64,000 bases of DNA from Pseudomonas sp. WS 5079. Lineage in GTDB: Bacteria > Pseudomonadota > Gammaproteobacteria > Pseudomonadales > Pseudomonadaceae. The notes beneath the pieces are model-generated. The model had not been told where the DNA came from. It saw nothing but the letters and a program-made list of their open reading frames with translations, and did not search any database. Where the stretch lies: contig NZ_JAAQWN010000009.1 of assembly GCF_012985465.1 (NCBI RefSeq), positions 62,001-126,000 of the forward strand, given 5' to 3'. A program made the position numbers and the translations under genes. Positions 13,058 through 24,220 of this stretch are shown here, piece after piece; within the stretch, counting starts at the first letter, position 1, and every line of letters begins with the position of its first letter.

Positions 13058-13565
13058 AGCACCAAAAACTGACTGATTAGTCGTATTAGACCAAAGATGT
13101 AGTGCCATAAAAAAAGCACTACAAAACATTTGACGATCCAAAAAAGCATGGGCATGATGGCCTCGCTCCCGCTAATCAGGGGCCCTGGCAAGGGCCTTCG
13201 GATCGTCGCTCCAAGTTACCCACCTGAGCCGATTCGTGTCTGTACCGCCCACAAGGCGTGTTTGACGAGGTTGCGACTGGAACGAAGTTGTCCCGAGGGA
13301 CGGAAGCTAACCAGGTAACCCGGCAACACACTGATGGATCGTACCAAGGCCCACGACGCCCGAAGACTGTTCTCGGTTCGCCTCTACCTGCTCACTTTCT
13401 CCCTTGAGCCTATCGTTCATCCCGTCGCCTTCCCCGCCAAGCCCAACTTGACCGCCTAAGCTTCTGGTCAGCGAGCAGCCATAACCACGCACTGAATACG
13501 TGGCTGGCAAACGGAATTTTCAACCCAGTAGTTTTTCCACAAAAGACGCGACGAGGTTTTTCCCC
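13058..13565 (+). other. aceA upstream region, possible long leader or small RNA
   Basis: 508 bp with no credible ORF. A candidate promoter lies at 13130-13158. Hairpins seen: GTAGTGC/GCACTAC (13101-13124) and GGCCCT-GGCA-AGGGCC (around 13181-13196). The 8-mer GACGATCC at 13132 has its complement GGATCGTC at 13200. GAGG lies 9 bases before the aceA start. Confidence 0.45.
13130..13158 (+). promoter_or_regulatory. candidate sigma70 promoter upstream of aceA
   Basis: TTGACG (13130-13135), a 17-bp spacer, then CATGAT (13153-13158). If used, transcription would start near 13165, leaving about 400 nt of leader before aceA. Confidence 0.4.
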
Positions 13566-14891
13566 ATGGCACTGACACGCGAACAGCAAATTGCAGCCCT
13601 TGAAAAAGACTGGGCTGAAAACCCACGCTGGAAAGGCGTGACTCGCGCTTACTCCGCTGCTGACGTCGTCCGCCTGCGCGGCTCGGTTCAACCTGAGCAC
13701 ACCTTTGCAAAACTGGGCGCCGAGAAGCTGTGGAAGCTGGTTACCCAGGGCGCCAAGCCGTCCTTCCGCCCCGAGAAAGATTTCGTCAACTGCATGGGTG
13801 CCCTGACCGGCGGCCAGGCTGTGCAACAAGTCAAGGCCGGCATCCAGGCGATCTACCTGTCCGGCTGGCAAGTGGCTGCGGACAACAACTCCGCCGAGTC
13901 CATGTACCCTGACCAATCGCTGTACCCGGTGGACTCCGTGCCAACCGTGGTCAAGCGCATCAACAACTCGTTCCGCCGCGCCGACCAGATCCAGTGGAAA
14001 GCCGGTAAAGGTCCGGGCGACGAAGGCTACATCGACTACTTCGCGCCAATCGTGGCGGACGCCGAAGCCGGTTTCGGTGGCGTACTGAACGCCTACGAGC
14101 TGATGAAAAGCATGATCGAGGCAGGCGCCGCCGGCGTGCACTTCGAAGACCAACTGGCTTCCGTGAAAAAATGCGGCCACATGGGCGGCAAGGTCCTGGT
14201 TCCAACCCAGGAAGCCGTACAGAAGCTGACCGCTGCCCGCCTGGCAGCTGACGTAGCCGGCACGCCGACCATCATCCTGGCCCGTACCGACGCCAACGCC
14301 GCTGACCTGCTGACTTCGGACTGCGACCCGTACGACCAGCCGTTCGTGACTGGCGAGCGCACCCAGGAAGGTTTCTACAAGGTGCGTGCAGGCCTGGATC
14401 AAGCCATTGCCCGTGGCCTGGCCTACGCGCCGTACGCCGACCTGATCTGGTGCGAAACCGCCAAGCCAGACCTGGACGAAGCCCGTCGCTTCGCCGAGGC
14501 GATCAAGAAGGAATACCCGGACCAACTGCTGTCCTACAACTGCTCGCCTTCCTTCAACTGGAAGAAGAACCTGGACGACGCGACCATCGCCAAGTTCCAG
14601 CGCGAACTGTCCGCCATGGGCTACAAGCACCAGTTCATCACCCTGGCCGGCATTCACAACATGTGGCACAGCATGTTCAACCTGGCGCACGACTACGCCC
14701 GCAACGACATGACTGCCTACGTGAAGCTGCAGGAGCAGGAGTTCGCTGACGCCGCCAAAGGCTACACCTTCGTGGCGCACCAGCAGGAAGTGGGCACTGG
14801 CTACTTCGACGACATGACCACCGTGATCCAGGGCGGCACCTCGTCCGTGACCGCGCTGACCGGTTCGACCGAAGAAGAACAGTTCCACTGA
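13566..14891 (+). CDS. aceA: isocitrate lyase
   Basis: A 441-residue enzyme splitting isocitrate into glyoxylate and succinate, the first step of the glyoxylate bypass needed on acetate, fatty acids and leucine. The active-site motif [16 protein letters not shown] holds the catalytic cysteine; [10 protein letters not shown]-type metal residues appear as [17 protein letters not shown]. Start [16 protein letters not shown], with GAGG upstream; the frame is open further 5' without conservation. It competes with icd/idh, 8-12 kb to the left, for the same substrate. Confidence 0.97.
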   Translation: MALTREQQIAALEKDWAENPRWKGVTRAYSAADVVRLRGSVQPEHTFAKLGAEKLWKLVTQGAKPSFRPEKDFVNCMGALTGGQAVQQVKAGIQAIYLSGWQVAADNNSAESMYPDQSLYPVDSVPTVVKRINNSFRRADQIQWKAGKGPGDEGYIDYFAPIVADAEAGFGGVLNAYELMKSMIEAGAAGVHFEDQLASVKKCGHMGGKVLVPTQEAVQKLTAARLAADVAGTPTIILARTDANAADLLTSDCDPYDQPFVTGERTQEGFYKVRAGLDQAIARGLAYAPYADLIWCETAKPDLDEARRFAEAIKKEYPDQLLSYNCSPSFNWKKNLDDATIAKFQRELSAMGYKHQFITLAGIHNMWHSMFNLAHDYARNDMTAYVKLQEQEFADAAKGYTFVAHQQEVGTGYFDDMTTVIQGGTSSVTALTGSTEEEQFH

Positions 14892-14954
14892 GTAACCTGA
14901 GTACACGGCCATTGCGGGCCCGATAGAAAGCTAACCGCAGTGCCGCACGATCTG

Positions 14955-14983
14955 ACGCCCCGACTGGTTCGGGGCGTTTTTTT
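14955..14983 (+). terminator. aceA terminator
   Basis: ACGCCCCGA-CTGGT-TCGGGGCGT stem-loop followed by a run of T, about 65 bp after the stop. Confidence 0.93.
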
Positions 14984-15020
14984 GCCTGAAAAATCGCTCC
15001 GGACCCAGTGAAGATCAAAA

Positions 15021-15109
15021 TGTGGGAGCGGGCTTGCTCGCGATAGCGATATGTCAGTCAAGAAAGTGCTGGCTGACACACCGCTATCGCGAGCAAGCCC
15101 GCTCCCACA
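15021..15109. repeat. REPIN, CGGGCTTGCTCGCGA class
   Basis: Arms of 28 bp (15021-15048 and 15082-15109) carry the REP core GTGGGAGCGGGCTTGCTCGCGA in inverted orientation around a 33-bp spacer. It separates aceA from the nuo promoter region. Confidence 0.93.
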
Positions 15110-15271
15110 ATGAAAATGCGCTCAGCCTGGTGTTTTTTGCGCAAAACCTTGATCCAGAGCGGTATTCGCCCAGAAAAAATCAGTTAAAAGTTGCGCGCTG
15201 GCAACTTGCGCCAAACGGGCAAGTAACAACAACTTTCCCTGCGCCCCGCTCATTATCCGCTTAAAACTCTT

Positions 15272-15290
15272 GCAAACAATATTCATTATC
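15272..15290 (+). promoter_or_regulatory. weak Fur-box-like sequence upstream of nuo
   Basis: 14 of 19 positions match GATAATGATAATCATTATC, including an exact TCATTATC half. The surrounding DNA is AT-rich, which raises the chance of a random match. Confidence 0.25.
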
Positions 15291-15333
15291 ATTTAGAGCA
15301 ATAAAACTTCGTTACACCCTAAACAAAACACAA

Positions 15334-15347
15334 TTGATTAAAATCAA
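15334..15347 (+). promoter_or_regulatory. ANR/FNR-type box upstream of the nuo operon
   Basis: TTGATTAAAATCAA is a perfect palindrome and exactly fits TTGAT-N4-ATCAA, the binding site of the oxygen-sensing regulator ANR. It lies about 200 bp before nuoA. The 14892-15548 region around it contains the aceA terminator, a REPIN and no gene. A TSS near 15382 would place the box at -41.5. Confidence 0.7.
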
Positions 15348-15548
15348 GCTAATGCCCGCAGCGTCTGGGCTACAGCCCCATAAAGGTGCACTATGTCCTT
15401 ATTTCAGCGAATAATTTAGCTACAGGAATTTTACTTGCTAGGTGTTTAGCCATAAAATCACCGCGATTGATTGCGCTGCGACATATCGTCACTGCGTCGT
15501 TACTTTTTCGAGCTCAGAGACCTTTGCTCTCTGTTAAGGATTTCCAGC

Positions 15549-15962
15549 ATGACCGAAGCGACAGGACTCATGGCCCACAACTGGGGCTTTGCCATTTTCC
15601 TCCTCGGTGTTGTCGGCCTCTGCGCCTTCATGCTCGGTGTCTCCAGCCTTCTCGGGTCAAAAGCCTGGGGCCGCAGCAAAAACGAACCGTTCGAGTCCGG
15701 CATGCTACCTACAGGTGGCGCCCGCTTGCGGCTCTCAGCCAAATTCTATCTGGTCGCGATGTTGTTCGTGATCTTCGATATCGAAGCCCTCTTTCTCTTT
15801 GCCTGGTCTGTGTCCGTCCGCGAAAGCGGCTGGACCGGATTCGTCGAAGCCCTCGTTTTCATAGCAATTCTGTTGGCAGGCCTTGTCTACCTATTTCGAG
15901 TGGGCGCCCTTGACTGGGCTCCGGAAGCTCGTCGCAAGCGGCAAGCGAAGCTGAAACAATGA
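15549..15962 (+). CDS. nuoA: NADH-quinone oxidoreductase subunit A
   Basis: A 137-residue membrane subunit of complex I with three transmembrane segments (about 12-34, 66-88 and 94-116) and the conserved FESGM and EALFLFAW loops beside the quinone channel. AAGGA lies 8 bases before the ATG at 15549; the open frame upstream is unconserved. First gene of the nuo operon; nuoB begins 10 bp after its stop. Confidence 0.96.
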   Translation: MTEATGLMAHNWGFAIFLLGVVGLCAFMLGVSSLLGSKAWGRSKNEPFESGMLPTGGARLRLSAKFYLVAMLFVIFDIEALFLFAWSVSVRESGWTGFVEALVFIAILLAGLVYLFRVGALDWAPEARRKRQAKLKQ

Positions 15963-15972
15963 GGCTTTGGCG

Positions 15973-16647
15973 ATGCAATACAATCTCACCAGGATCGACC
16001 CGGATGCTCCTAACGATCAGTACCCCATCGGCGAACGGGAAACCGTCTCCGATCCGTTAGAAGACCAAGTCCACAAAAACATCTACATGGGCAAGCTGGA
16101 AGACGTGCTGAGTGGCGCGGTCAACTGGGGGCGCAAGAATTCCCTGTGGCCGTACAACTTCGGCCTTTCGTGCTGCTACGTGGAAATGACCACTGCCTTC
16201 ACGGCGCCCCACGACATCGCGCGCTTTGGCGCCGAAGTTATCCGGGCATCACCGCGCCAGGCGGATTTCATGGTTATCGCCGGCACCTGCTTTATCAAGA
16301 TGGCGCCGATCATCCAGCGTCTCTACGAGCAAATGCTCGAGCCGAAGTGGGTTATCTCCATGGGTTCGTGCGCCAACTCCGGTGGCATGTACGACATCTA
16401 TTCCGTAGTTCAGGGGGTGGACAAGTTCCTGCCTGTGGACGTTTACGTGCCTGGCTGCCCGCCCCGCCCTGAAGCTTTCCTGCAAGGCCTGATGCTGTTG
16501 CAGGAATCGATTGGCAAGGAGCGTCGCCCACTGTCCTGGGTCGTCGGCGATCAAGGCGTGTACCGCGCCGAGATGCCTTCGCAAAAGGAACAGCGCCGCG
16601 AACAGCGAATCGCAGTCACCAACCTGCGCAGCCCCGACGAAGTCTGA
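15973..16647 (+). CDS. nuoB: NADH-quinone oxidoreductase subunit B
   Basis: A 224-residue peripheral subunit carrying the terminal cluster N2, which passes electrons to quinone. The ligands are visible: the adjacent cysteines of GLSCCYVEM, the Cys of [10 protein letters not shown] and that of [10 protein letters not shown] start at the ATG at 15973 ([14 protein letters not shown]), with GAGG 8 bases upstream; a TTG at 15967 is in frame but too close to the Shine-Dalgarno. A 71-bp gap precedes nuoC. Confidence 0.96.
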   Translation: MQYNLTRIDPDAPNDQYPIGERETVSDPLEDQVHKNIYMGKLEDVLSGAVNWGRKNSLWPYNFGLSCCYVEMTTAFTAPHDIARFGAEVIRASPRQADFMVIAGTCFIKMAPIIQRLYEQMLEPKWVISMGSCANSGGMYDIYSVVQGVDKFLPVDVYVPGCPPRPEAFLQGLMLLQESIGKERRPLSWVVGDQGVYRAEMPSQKEQRREQRIAVTNLRSPDEV

Positions 16648-16718
16648 TCCAGCCCGCTTCTTTTATAGAACGAAAACCTGGCCTCATTCTTTACGTTGAC
16701 CGAAAGCGATAAAAAACC

Positions 16719-18503
16719 ATGACTACAGGCAGTGCTCTGTATATCCCGCCTTATAAGGCAGACGACCAGGATGTGGTCGTCGAACTCAATAACCGTTTTG
16801 GCCCTGACGCCTTCACCGCCCAGGCCACACGCACCGGTATGCCGGTGCTGTGGGTGGCGCGCGCCAAGCTCGTCGAAGTCCTGACCTTCCTGCGCAACCT
16901 GCCCAAGCCGTACGTCATGCTCTATGACCTGCATGGCGTGGACGAGCGTCTGCGCACCAAGCGCCAGGGGCTGCCGAGCGGCGCCGACTTCACCGTGTTC
17001 TATCACCTGATGTCGCTGGAACGTAACAGCGACGTGATGATCAAGGTCGCCCTCTCGGAAAGCGACCTGAGCATCCCGACCGTGACCGGTATCTGGCCGA
17101 ACGCCAGCTGGTACGAGCGTGAAGTCTGGGACATGTTCGGGATCGACTTCCCGGGCCACCCGCACCTGACGCGCATCATGATGCCGCCGACCTGGGAAGG
17201 TCACCCGCTGCGCAAGGACTTCCCTGCCCGCGCCACCGAATTCGATCCGTTCAGCCTCAACCTGGCCAAGCAGCAGCTTGAAGAAGAAGCGGCGCGCTTC
17301 CGTCCGGAAGACTGGGGCATGAAACGCTCCGGCACCAACGAGGACTACATGTTCCTCAACCTGGGTCCGAACCACCCTTCGGCCCACGGTGCCTTCCGTA
17401 TCATCCTGCAACTGGACGGCGAAGAAATCGTCGACTGCGTGCCGGACATCGGCTACCACCACCGTGGTGCCGAGAAGATGGCCGAGCGCCAGTCCTGGCA
17501 CAGCTTCATCCCGTACACCGACCGTATCGACTACCTCGGCGGCGTGATGAACAACCTGCCGTACGTGCTCTCGGTCGAGAAGCTGGCGGGCATCAAGGTG
17601 CCAGACCGCGTCGACACCATCCGCATCATGATGGCCGAGTTCTTCCGGATCACCAGCCACCTGCTGTTCCTGGGTACCTATATCCAGGACGTCGGCGCCA
17701 TGACCCCGGTGTTCTTCACCTTCACCGACCGTCAGCGTGCGTACAAGGTCATCGAAGCCATCACGGGCTTTCGCCTGCACCCGGCCTGGTACCGCATCGG
17801 CGGTGTGGCCCACGACCTGCCGAACGGCTGGGAGCGCCTGGTCAAGGAATTCATCGACTGGATGCCCAAGCGTCTGGACGAGTACCAAAAGGCTGCGCTG
17901 GACAACAGCATCCTCAAGGGCCGGACCATCGGCGTCGCTGCCTACAACACCAAAGAGGCCCTGGAATGGGGCGTCACCGGTGCTGGTCTGCGCTCGACTG
18001 GCTGCGATTTCGACCTGCGCAAGGCGCGCCCGTACTCCGGCTATGAGAACTTCGAGTTCGAAGTTCCGCTGGCAGCCAATGGCGATGCCTACGACCGTTG
18101 CATCGTGCGCGTCGAAGAAATGCGCCAGAGCCTGAAGATCATTGAGCAGTGCATGCGCAACATGCCGGCAGGCCCGTACAAAGCGGATCACCCGCTGACC
18201 ACGCCGCCGCCAAAAGAGCGCACCCTGCAGCACATCGAAACCCTGATCACGCACTTCCTGCAAGTCTCGTGGGGCCCGGTGATGCCGGCCAACGAGTCCT
18301 TCCAGATGATCGAGGCGACCAAGGGTATCAACAGTTATTACCTGACGAGCGATGGCGGCACCATGAGCTACCGCACCCGGATTCGTACCCCAAGCTTCGC
18401 CCACTTGCAGCAGATCCCTTCGGTGATCAAAGGCGAGATGGTCGCGGACTTGATTGCGTACCTGGGTAGTATCGATTTCGTTATGGCCGACGTGGACCGC
18501 TAA
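16719..18503 (+). CDS. nuoC: NADH-quinone oxidoreductase fused subunit C/D
   Basis: A 594-residue fusion. Residues 1 to about 190 are NuoC (30-kDa subunit; [18 protein letters not shown] motif). From about 205 onward is NuoD (49-kDa; [23 protein letters not shown] and [13 protein letters not shown], which line the quinone-reduction site). The fused form is normal in gammaproteobacteria. The last bases before nuoE leave a 2-bp gap. Confidence 0.96.
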   Translation: MTTGSALYIPPYKADDQDVVVELNNRFGPDAFTAQATRTGMPVLWVARAKLVEVLTFLRNLPKPYVMLYDLHGVDERLRTKRQGLPSGADFTVFYHLMSLERNSDVMIKVALSESDLSIPTVTGIWPNASWYEREVWDMFGIDFPGHPHLTRIMMPPTWEGHPLRKDFPARATEFDPFSLNLAKQQLEEEAARFRPEDWGMKRSGTNEDYMFLNLGPNHPSAHGAFRIILQLDGEEIVDCVPDIGYHHRGAEKMAERQSWHSFIPYTDRIDYLGGVMNNLPYVLSVEKLAGIKVPDRVDTIRIMMAEFFRITSHLLFLGTYIQDVGAMTPVFFTFTDRQRAYKVIEAITGFRLHPAWYRIGGVAHDLPNGWERLVKEFIDWMPKRLDEYQKAALDNSILKGRTIGVAAYNTKEALEWGVTGAGLRSTGCDFDLRKARPYSGYENFEFEVPLAANGDAYDRCIVRVEEMRQSLKIIEQCMRNMPAGPYKADHPLTTPPPKERTLQHIETLITHFLQVSWGPVMPANESFQMIEATKGINSYYLTSDGGTMSYRTRIRTPSFAHLQQIPSVIKGEMVADLIAYLGSIDFVMADVDR

Positions 18504-18505
18504 GC

Positions 18506-19003
18506 ATGAACAGCACGCTTATCCAGACAGACCGTTTCACCTTGAGTGAAACCGAGCGCTCGGCCATCGAGCACGAGCTGCATCACTACGAAGACCCGCG
18601 CGCGGCGTCGATCGAAGCCTTGAAGATCGTCCAGAAGGAACGTGGCTGGGTGCCCGACGGCGCCCTCTACGCCATCGGCGAGATCCTCGGCATCCCGGCC
18701 AGCGATGTGGAAGGCGTGGCGACGTTCTACAGCCAGATCTTCCGCCAGCCGGTCGGCCGCCACATCATTCGCGTGTGCGACAGCATGGTCTGCTACATCG
18801 GTGGCCACGAGTCAGTGGTCGACGCGATCCAGAGCAAGCTGGGCATCGGCCTGGGCCAGACCACTGCAGACGGGCGCTTCACGCTGCTGCCGGTATGCTG
18901 CCTGGGCAACTGCGACAAAGCGCCGGCGTTGATGATCGACGACGACACATTCGGCGACGTGCAGGCCTCTGGCGTCACCCAATTGCTCGAGGGCTACCCA
19001 TGA
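18506..19003 (+). CDS. nuoE: NADH-quinone oxidoreductase subunit E
   Basis: A 165-residue subunit of the NADH-oxidising arm. The thioredoxin-like half binds the [2Fe-2S] cluster N1a through Cys91, Cys96 ([12 protein letters not shown]), Cys132 and Cys136 ([12 protein letters not shown]). Its stop overlaps the nuoF start (ATGA), so the two subunits that form a stable pair are translationally coupled. Confidence 0.95.
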   Translation: MNSTLIQTDRFTLSETERSAIEHELHHYEDPRAASIEALKIVQKERGWVPDGALYAIGEILGIPASDVEGVATFYSQIFRQPVGRHIIRVCDSMVCYIGGHESVVDAIQSKLGIGLGQTTADGRFTLLPVCCLGNCDKAPALMIDDDTFGDVQASGVTQLLEGYP

Positions 19004-20355
19004 CCCTGACTTCCTTTGGCCCGGCCAACCTGATCAAGCGTTCGGCCGAAACCCACCCGCTGACCTGGCGCCTGCGTGACGACGGCGAGCCTGTATGGCT
19101 TGACGAGTACCAGGCCAAGAACGGTTACGCCGCTGCGCGCAAAGCCTTTGCCGACATGGCTCAGGACGATATCGTCCAGACCGTGAAGGACGCTGGTCTC
19201 AAAGGTCGCGGCGGCGCAGGCTTCCCCACGGGTGTGAAGTGGGGACTGATGCCAAAAGATGAATCCATCAACATCCGTTACCTGTTGTGTAACGCCGATG
19301 AAATGGAGCCCAACACCTGGAAAGACCGCATGCTGATGGAGCAACTGCCCCATCTGCTGATCGAAGGCATGCTGATCAGCGCCCGTGCGCTGAAAACCTA
19401 CCGGGGCTACATCTTCCTGCGGGGCGAATACACCACCGCCGCCAAACACCTGAACCGTGCCGTGGCCGAAGCCAAGGCCGCAGGCCTGTTGGGCAAGAAC
19501 ATCCTCGGTTCGGGTTTTGACTTCGAGTTGTTCGTGCACACCGGCGCCGGGCGTTACATCTGCGGTGAAGAAACCGCACTGATCAACTCCCTCGAAGGCC
19601 GCCGCGCCAACCCGCGCTCCAAGCCGCCCTTCCCCGCCGCCGTTGGCGTGTGGGGCAAGCCTACGTGCGTGAACAACGTCGAGACCCTGTGCAACGTGCC
19701 GGCGATCATCGCCGACGGCGTGGACTGGTACAAATCCCTGGCCCGCGAAGGCAGCGAAGACATGGGCACCAAGCTCATGGGCTTCTCCGGTAAGGTCAAG
19801 AACCCTGGCCTGTGGGAACTGCCATTCGGCGTGACCGCCCGCGAGCTGTTCGAGGACTACGCCGGCGGCATGCGCGACGGCTACACCCTCAAGGCCTGGC
19901 AGCCAGGCGGTGCCGGCACCGGTTTCCTGTTGCCCGAGCACCTCGACGCACAGATGTATGCCGGCGGCATCGGCAAGGTGGGCACCCGGATGGGTACCGG
20001 CCTGGCGATGGCGGTGGACAACACCGTGAACATGGTCTCGCTGCTGCGCAACATGGAGCAGTTCTTCGCTCGCGAATCCTGTGGTTTCTGCACCCCTTGC
20101 CGCGATGGCTTGCCATGGAGCGTCAAGCTCCTGATGGCGATCGAGAAAGGCGAAGGCCAGCCGGGGGATATCGAAACCCTGCTGGGCCTGGTCGGTTTCC
20201 TCGGCCCTGGCAAGACCTTCTGTGCTCACGCACCGGGCGCCGTGGAGCCACTGGGCAGTGCAATCAAGTACTTCCGCTCGGAGTTCGAAGCCGGCATCGC
20301 GCCCAAAAGCGCCGCCGTCCCGCCTCTGGCAAAGCCGATCGTAGTCGGCGCGTAA
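19000..20355 (+). CDS. nuoF: NADH-quinone oxidoreductase subunit F
   Basis: A 451-residue subunit that binds NADH and FMN and starts electron flow. [14 protein letters not shown] is the FMN/NADH glycine-rich loop; [17 protein letters not shown] is the second nucleotide contact; [11 protein letters not shown] plus a later Cys (KTFCAHAPG) bind the [4Fe-4S] cluster N3. The start at 19000 follows from the 4-bp overlap with nuoE; the frame extends upstream inside nuoE but without homology. Confidence 0.96.
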   Translation: MTLTSFGPANLIKRSAETHPLTWRLRDDGEPVWLDEYQAKNGYAAARKAFADMAQDDIVQTVKDAGLKGRGGAGFPTGVKWGLMPKDESINIRYLLCNADEMEPNTWKDRMLMEQLPHLLIEGMLISARALKTYRGYIFLRGEYTTAAKHLNRAVAEAKAAGLLGKNILGSGFDFELFVHTGAGRYICGEETALINSLEGRRANPRSKPPFPAAVGVWGKPTCVNNVETLCNVPAIIADGVDWYKSLAREGSEDMGTKLMGFSGKVKNPGLWELPFGVTARELFEDYAGGMRDGYTLKAWQPGGAGTGFLLPEHLDAQMYAGGIGKVGTRMGTGLAMAVDNTVNMVSLLRNMEQFFARESCGFCTPCRDGLPWSVKLLMAIEKGEGQPGDIETLLGLVGFLGPGKTFCAHAPGAVEPLGSAIKYFRSEFEAGIAPKSAAVPPLAKPIVVGA

Positions 20356-20365
20356 CGCTTCAATA

Positions 20366-20389
20366 GGCGAAGGGTCCGTGCCCTTCGCC
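20366..20389 (+). promoter_or_regulatory. intra-operon hairpin between nuoF and nuoG
   Basis: A perfect 9-bp stem GGCGAAGGG/CCCTTCGCC with a 6-base loop, followed only by TTGT, in the 135-bp nuoF-nuoG gap, the largest in the operon. It could be a weak attenuator or an RNA-processing barrier. Confidence 0.6.
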
Positions 20390-20490
20390 TTGTCATGTGC
20401 TGACGCCGTGAAGGCTGTGTTGATGCACATGAATAACAAGATTCCATTAGCCACGCCCGCTGACAACGGGCCAACGAAGAACTTTGAACC

Positions 20491-23205
20491 ATGGCCACTA
20501 TCCACGTAGACGGCAAAGCGCTCGAAGTCGATGGGGCGGACAACCTGTTACAGGCGTGTCTGTCACTAGGCCTCGACATCCCTTATTTCTGCTGGCACCC
20601 CGCGCTTGGTAGCGTCGGTGCCTGTCGCCAGTGTGCGGTCAAGCAGTACACCGACGAAAACGACACCCGTGGTCGTATCGTCATGTCCTGCATGACGCCG
20701 GCCACCGACAACACCTGGATTTCCATCGACGATGATGAGTCCAAGGCGTTTCGCGCCAGCGTTGTCGAATGGCTGATGACCAACCACCCCCACGACTGCC
20801 CGGTCTGTGAGGAAGGCGGTCACTGCCACCTGCAAGACATGACGGTGATGACCGGCCACAACGAGCGCCGTTATCGCTTCACCAAGCGTACCCACCAGAA
20901 CCAGGACCTCGGCCCGTTCATTTCCCACGAAATGAACCGCTGCATCGCCTGCTACCGCTGCGTACGCTTCTATAAAGACTACGCCGGCGGCACCGACCTG
21001 GGCGTATTCGGCGCCCACGACAACGTGTACTTCGGGCGCGTTGAAGATGGCGTCCTGGAAAGCGAGTTCTCCGGCAACCTCACCGAGGTCTGCCCGACCG
21101 GTGTGTTCACCGACAAGACTCACTCCGAGCGCTACAACCGTAAGTGGGACATGCAGTTCTCGCCGAGCATCTGCCATGGCTGCTCCAGCGGTTGCAACAT
21201 CTCCCCGGGCGAGCGCTACGGCGAACTGCGTCGCATCGAAAACCGCTTCAACGGTTCGGTCAACCAGTACTTCCTGTGCGACCGTGGCCGCTTCGGCTAT
21301 GGCTACGTCAACCGCGAAGACCGTCCTCGCCAGCCATTGCTGGCCGATGGCGCCAAGCTAAGCCTGGACGAGGCGCTGGACAAAGCCGCCGACCTGCTGC
21401 GCGGGCGCAACATCGTCGGTATCGGTTCGCCACGCGCCAGCCTCGAAAGCAACTACGCGCTGCGTGAACTGGTGGGTGCCGAGCACTTCTACAGCGGTAT
21501 CGAAGCCGGCGAGCTGGAGCGTATCCGCCTGGTCCTGCAGGTGCTCAATGACAGCCCGCTGCCAGTACCGAACATGCGCGACATCGAAGACCACGACGCA
21601 ATCTTCGTGCTCGGTGAAGACCTGACCCAGACCGCCGCGCGTATCGCGCTGTCCCTGCGCCAGTCGGTCAAAGGCAAGGCCGAAGAAATGGCCGACGCCA
21701 TGCGCGTACAGCCTTGGCTCGACGCTGCGGTGAAAAACATCGGCCAGCACGCGCTGAACCCGCTGTTTATCGCAAGCCTTGCCGAAACCAAGCTCGACGA
21801 TATCGCTGAAGAATGCGTGCACGCAGCACCTGACGACCTGGCCCGTATCGGTTTCGCCGTGGCCCACGCCCTCGACGCCAGCGCCCCTGCCGTCGAAGGC
21901 CTGGACGCAGAAGCCGTGGCCCTGGCCCAGCGTATTGCCGACGCCCTGCTCGCGGCCAAGCGTCCTTTGATCATTGCCGGTACCTCGTTGGGTTCCAAGG
22001 CGCTGATCGAAGCCGCCGCCAACATCGCCAAGGCCCTCAAGCTGCGCGAGAAGAACGGCTCCATCAGCCTGATCGTGCCGGAAGCCAACAGCCTTGGCCT
22101 GGCCATGCTCGGTGGCGAGTCCCTGGACAGCGCCCTGCAAACCGTGATCGACGGCAGTGCCGACGCCATTGTGGTGCTGGAAAACGACCTGTACACCCGC
22201 ACCGATGCGGGCAAGGTCGATGCCGCGCTGAGTGCTGCCAAAGTGCTGATCGTCGCCGATCACCAAAAGACCGCGACCAGCGACCGTGCCCATCTGGTCC
22301 TGCCAGCCGCGAGCTTCGCCGAAGGCGACGGGACCCTGGTCAGCCAGGAAGGCCGCGCCCAGCGCTTCTTCCAGGTGTTCGATCCGAAGTACATGGACGC
22401 CAGCATCCTGGTTCACGAAGGCTGGCGCTGGCTGCACGCCCTGCGCGCAACCCTGCTGAACCAGCCGATCGACTGGACCCAGCTCGACCACGTCACCGCA
22501 GCCGTCGCCGCGAGCGCACCGCAACTGGCGCGTATCGTCGACGCCGCACCGTCCGCCGCGTTCCGTATCAAGGGCATGAAGCTGGCCCGTGAACCGCTGC
22601 GTTATTCCGGGCGTACCGCCATGCGTGCTGATATCAGCGTGCACGAACCGCGTACCCCGCAAGACAACGACACCGCGTTCGCCTTCTCTATGGAAGGTTA
22701 CTCGGGTTCGGTCGAGCCCCGTCAGCAGGTGCCGTTTGCCTGGTCGCCGGGCTGGAACTCGCCGCAGGCCTGGAACAAGTTCCAGGACGAAGTCGGTGGT
22801 CATATCCGCGCTGGCGACCCGGGCACCCGCCTGATCGAAAGCACTGGTGATTCGCTGAACTGGTTCGCTGCAGTACCGCGTCCGTTCAACCCGGCCCAGG
22901 GCACCTGGCAGGTTGTGCCGTTCTTCCACCTGTTCGGCAGCGAAGAGACCTCTTCCAAGGCCGCGCCGGTGCAACAGCGCATTCCCGCCGCCTACGTATC
23001 CGTGGCCAAGTCCGAAGCCGATCGCCTGGGCGTCAACGACGGTGCCCTGCTGAGCTTGAACGTAGCCGGCCGGACCCTGCGTCTGCCGCTGCGCATCAAC
23101 GACGAGCTGGGTGCTGGCCTGGTTGCACTGCCAAAAGGCCTCGCCGGGATTCCTCCTGCGATCTTTGGCCAAACCGTTGACGGTCTGCAGGAGGCAGCGC
23201 AATGA
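20491..23205 (+). CDS. nuoG: NADH-quinone oxidoreductase subunit G
   Basis: A 904-residue subunit, the largest of the peripheral arm. The N-terminal ferredoxin-like part holds the ligands of N1b ([17 protein letters not shown]) and of N4/N5 ([32 protein letters not shown]). The CHGCSSGCN...FLCDRG set matches the extra cluster N7 found in E. coli-type NuoG. The long C-terminal molybdopterin-oxidoreductase-like region (from about 220) has no cofactor role. The gene follows a 135-bp gap and overlaps nuoH by four bases. Confidence 0.96.
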   Translation: MATIHVDGKALEVDGADNLLQACLSLGLDIPYFCWHPALGSVGACRQCAVKQYTDENDTRGRIVMSCMTPATDNTWISIDDDESKAFRASVVEWLMTNHPHDCPVCEEGGHCHLQDMTVMTGHNERRYRFTKRTHQNQDLGPFISHEMNRCIACYRCVRFYKDYAGGTDLGVFGAHDNVYFGRVEDGVLESEFSGNLTEVCPTGVFTDKTHSERYNRKWDMQFSPSICHGCSSGCNISPGERYGELRRIENRFNGSVNQYFLCDRGRFGYGYVNREDRPRQPLLADGAKLSLDEALDKAADLLRGRNIVGIGSPRASLESNYALRELVGAEHFYSGIEAGELERIRLVLQVLNDSPLPVPNMRDIEDHDAIFVLGEDLTQTAARIALSLRQSVKGKAEEMADAMRVQPWLDAAVKNIGQHALNPLFIASLAETKLDDIAEECVHAAPDDLARIGFAVAHALDASAPAVEGLDAEAVALAQRIADALLAAKRPLIIAGTSLGSKALIEAAANIAKALKLREKNGSISLIVPEANSLGLAMLGGESLDSALQTVIDGSADAIVVLENDLYTRTDAGKVDAALSAAKVLIVADHQKTATSDRAHLVLPAASFAEGDGTLVSQEGRAQRFFQVFDPKYMDASILVHEGWRWLHALRATLLNQPIDWTQLDHVTAAVAASAPQLARIVDAAPSAAFRIKGMKLAREPLRYSGRTAMRADISVHEPRTPQDNDTAFAFSMEGYSGSVEPRQQVPFAWSPGWNSPQAWNKFQDEVGGHIRAGDPGTRLIESTGDSLNWFAAVPRPFNPAQGTWQVVPFFHLFGSEETSSKAAPVQQRIPAAYVSVAKSEADRLGVNDGALLSLNVAGRTLRLPLRINDELGAGLVALPKGLAGIPPAIFGQTVDGLQEAAQ

Positions 23206-24209
23206 CCTGGTTCACCCCTGAAGTGATCGACGTGATCATCTCGGTCGTCAAGGCCATCGTGATCCTGTTGGCCGTGGTCGTCGCGGGCGCCCTGCTCAGC
23301 TTCGTCGAACGTCGCCTGCTGGGCTGGTGGCAGGACCGTTACGGTCCGAACCGCGTTGGCCCATTTGGTATGTTCCAGATCGCCGCCGACATGCTGAAAA
23401 TGTTCTTCAAGGAAGACTGGACCCCGCCGTTTGCCGACAAGGTGATCTTCACCCTGGCACCGGTCGTGGCCATGAGCGCCTTGCTGATCGCCTTCGCGAT
23501 CATCCCGATCACCCCGACCTGGGGCGTGGCGGATCTGAACATCGGCTTGCTGTTCTTCTTCGCCATGGCCGGTTTGTCGGTCTACGCGGTGCTGTTCGCC
23601 GGCTGGGCCAGTAACAACAAGTTCGCCCTGCTGGGCAGCTTGCGGGCCTCGGCCCAGACTGTGTCCTACGAAGTGTTCATGGGCCTGGCGCTGATGGGCA
23701 TCGTGGTGCAGGTGGGCTCGTTCAACATGCGCGACATCGTCGAGTACCAGGCTCAGAACCTGTGGTTCATCATTCCGCAGTTCTTCGGCTTCTGTACCTT
23801 CTTCATCGCTGGCGTGGCCGTGACTCACCGTCACCCCTTCGACCAGCCGGAAGCGGAACAGGAACTGGCCGACGGCTACCACATCGAATACGCCGGCATG
23901 AAATGGGGCATGTTCTTCGTCGGTGAGTACATCGGCATCATCTTGATCTCGGCCCTGCTGGTCACGCTGTTCTTCGGCGGCTGGCACGGTCCGTTCGGCA
24001 TCCTGCCGCAGTTGGCGTTCTTCTGGTTCTTCCTCAAGACCGCGTTCTTCATCATGTTGTTTATCCTGCTGCGCGCTTCCATTCCGCGTCCACGATACGA
24101 CCAGGTGATGGATTTCAGCTGGCGCTTCTGCCTGCCGCTGACCCTGATCAATTTGCTGGTGACTGCTGCCGTTGTGTTGTTGAACACGCCAGCGGGCGCG
24201 GTTCAGTGA
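23202..24209 (+). CDS. nuoH: NADH-quinone oxidoreductase subunit H
   Basis: A 335-residue subunit with eight predicted transmembrane helices that forms the quinone-binding chamber with NuoB and NuoD. Conserved loops: [21 protein letters not shown] and [26 protein letters not shown] overlap with nuoG. Length normal. Confidence 0.96.
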   Translation: MTWFTPEVIDVIISVVKAIVILLAVVVAGALLSFVERRLLGWWQDRYGPNRVGPFGMFQIAADMLKMFFKEDWTPPFADKVIFTLAPVVAMSALLIAFAIIPITPTWGVADLNIGLLFFFAMAGLSVYAVLFAGWASNNKFALLGSLRASAQTVSYEVFMGLALMGIVVQVGSFNMRDIVEYQAQNLWFIIPQFFGFCTFFIAGVAVTHRHPFDQPEAEQELADGYHIEYAGMKWGMFFVGEYIGIILISALLVTLFFGGWHGPFGILPQLAFFWFFLKTAFFIMLFILLRASIPRPRYDQVMDFSWRFCLPLTLINLLVTAAVVLLNTPAGAVQ

Positions 24210-24220
24210 GGATTTGACCC

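Noticed and set aside
16551-18404. A 617-codon minus-strand frame over nuoCD.
   Set aside because: Shadow of a certain gene.
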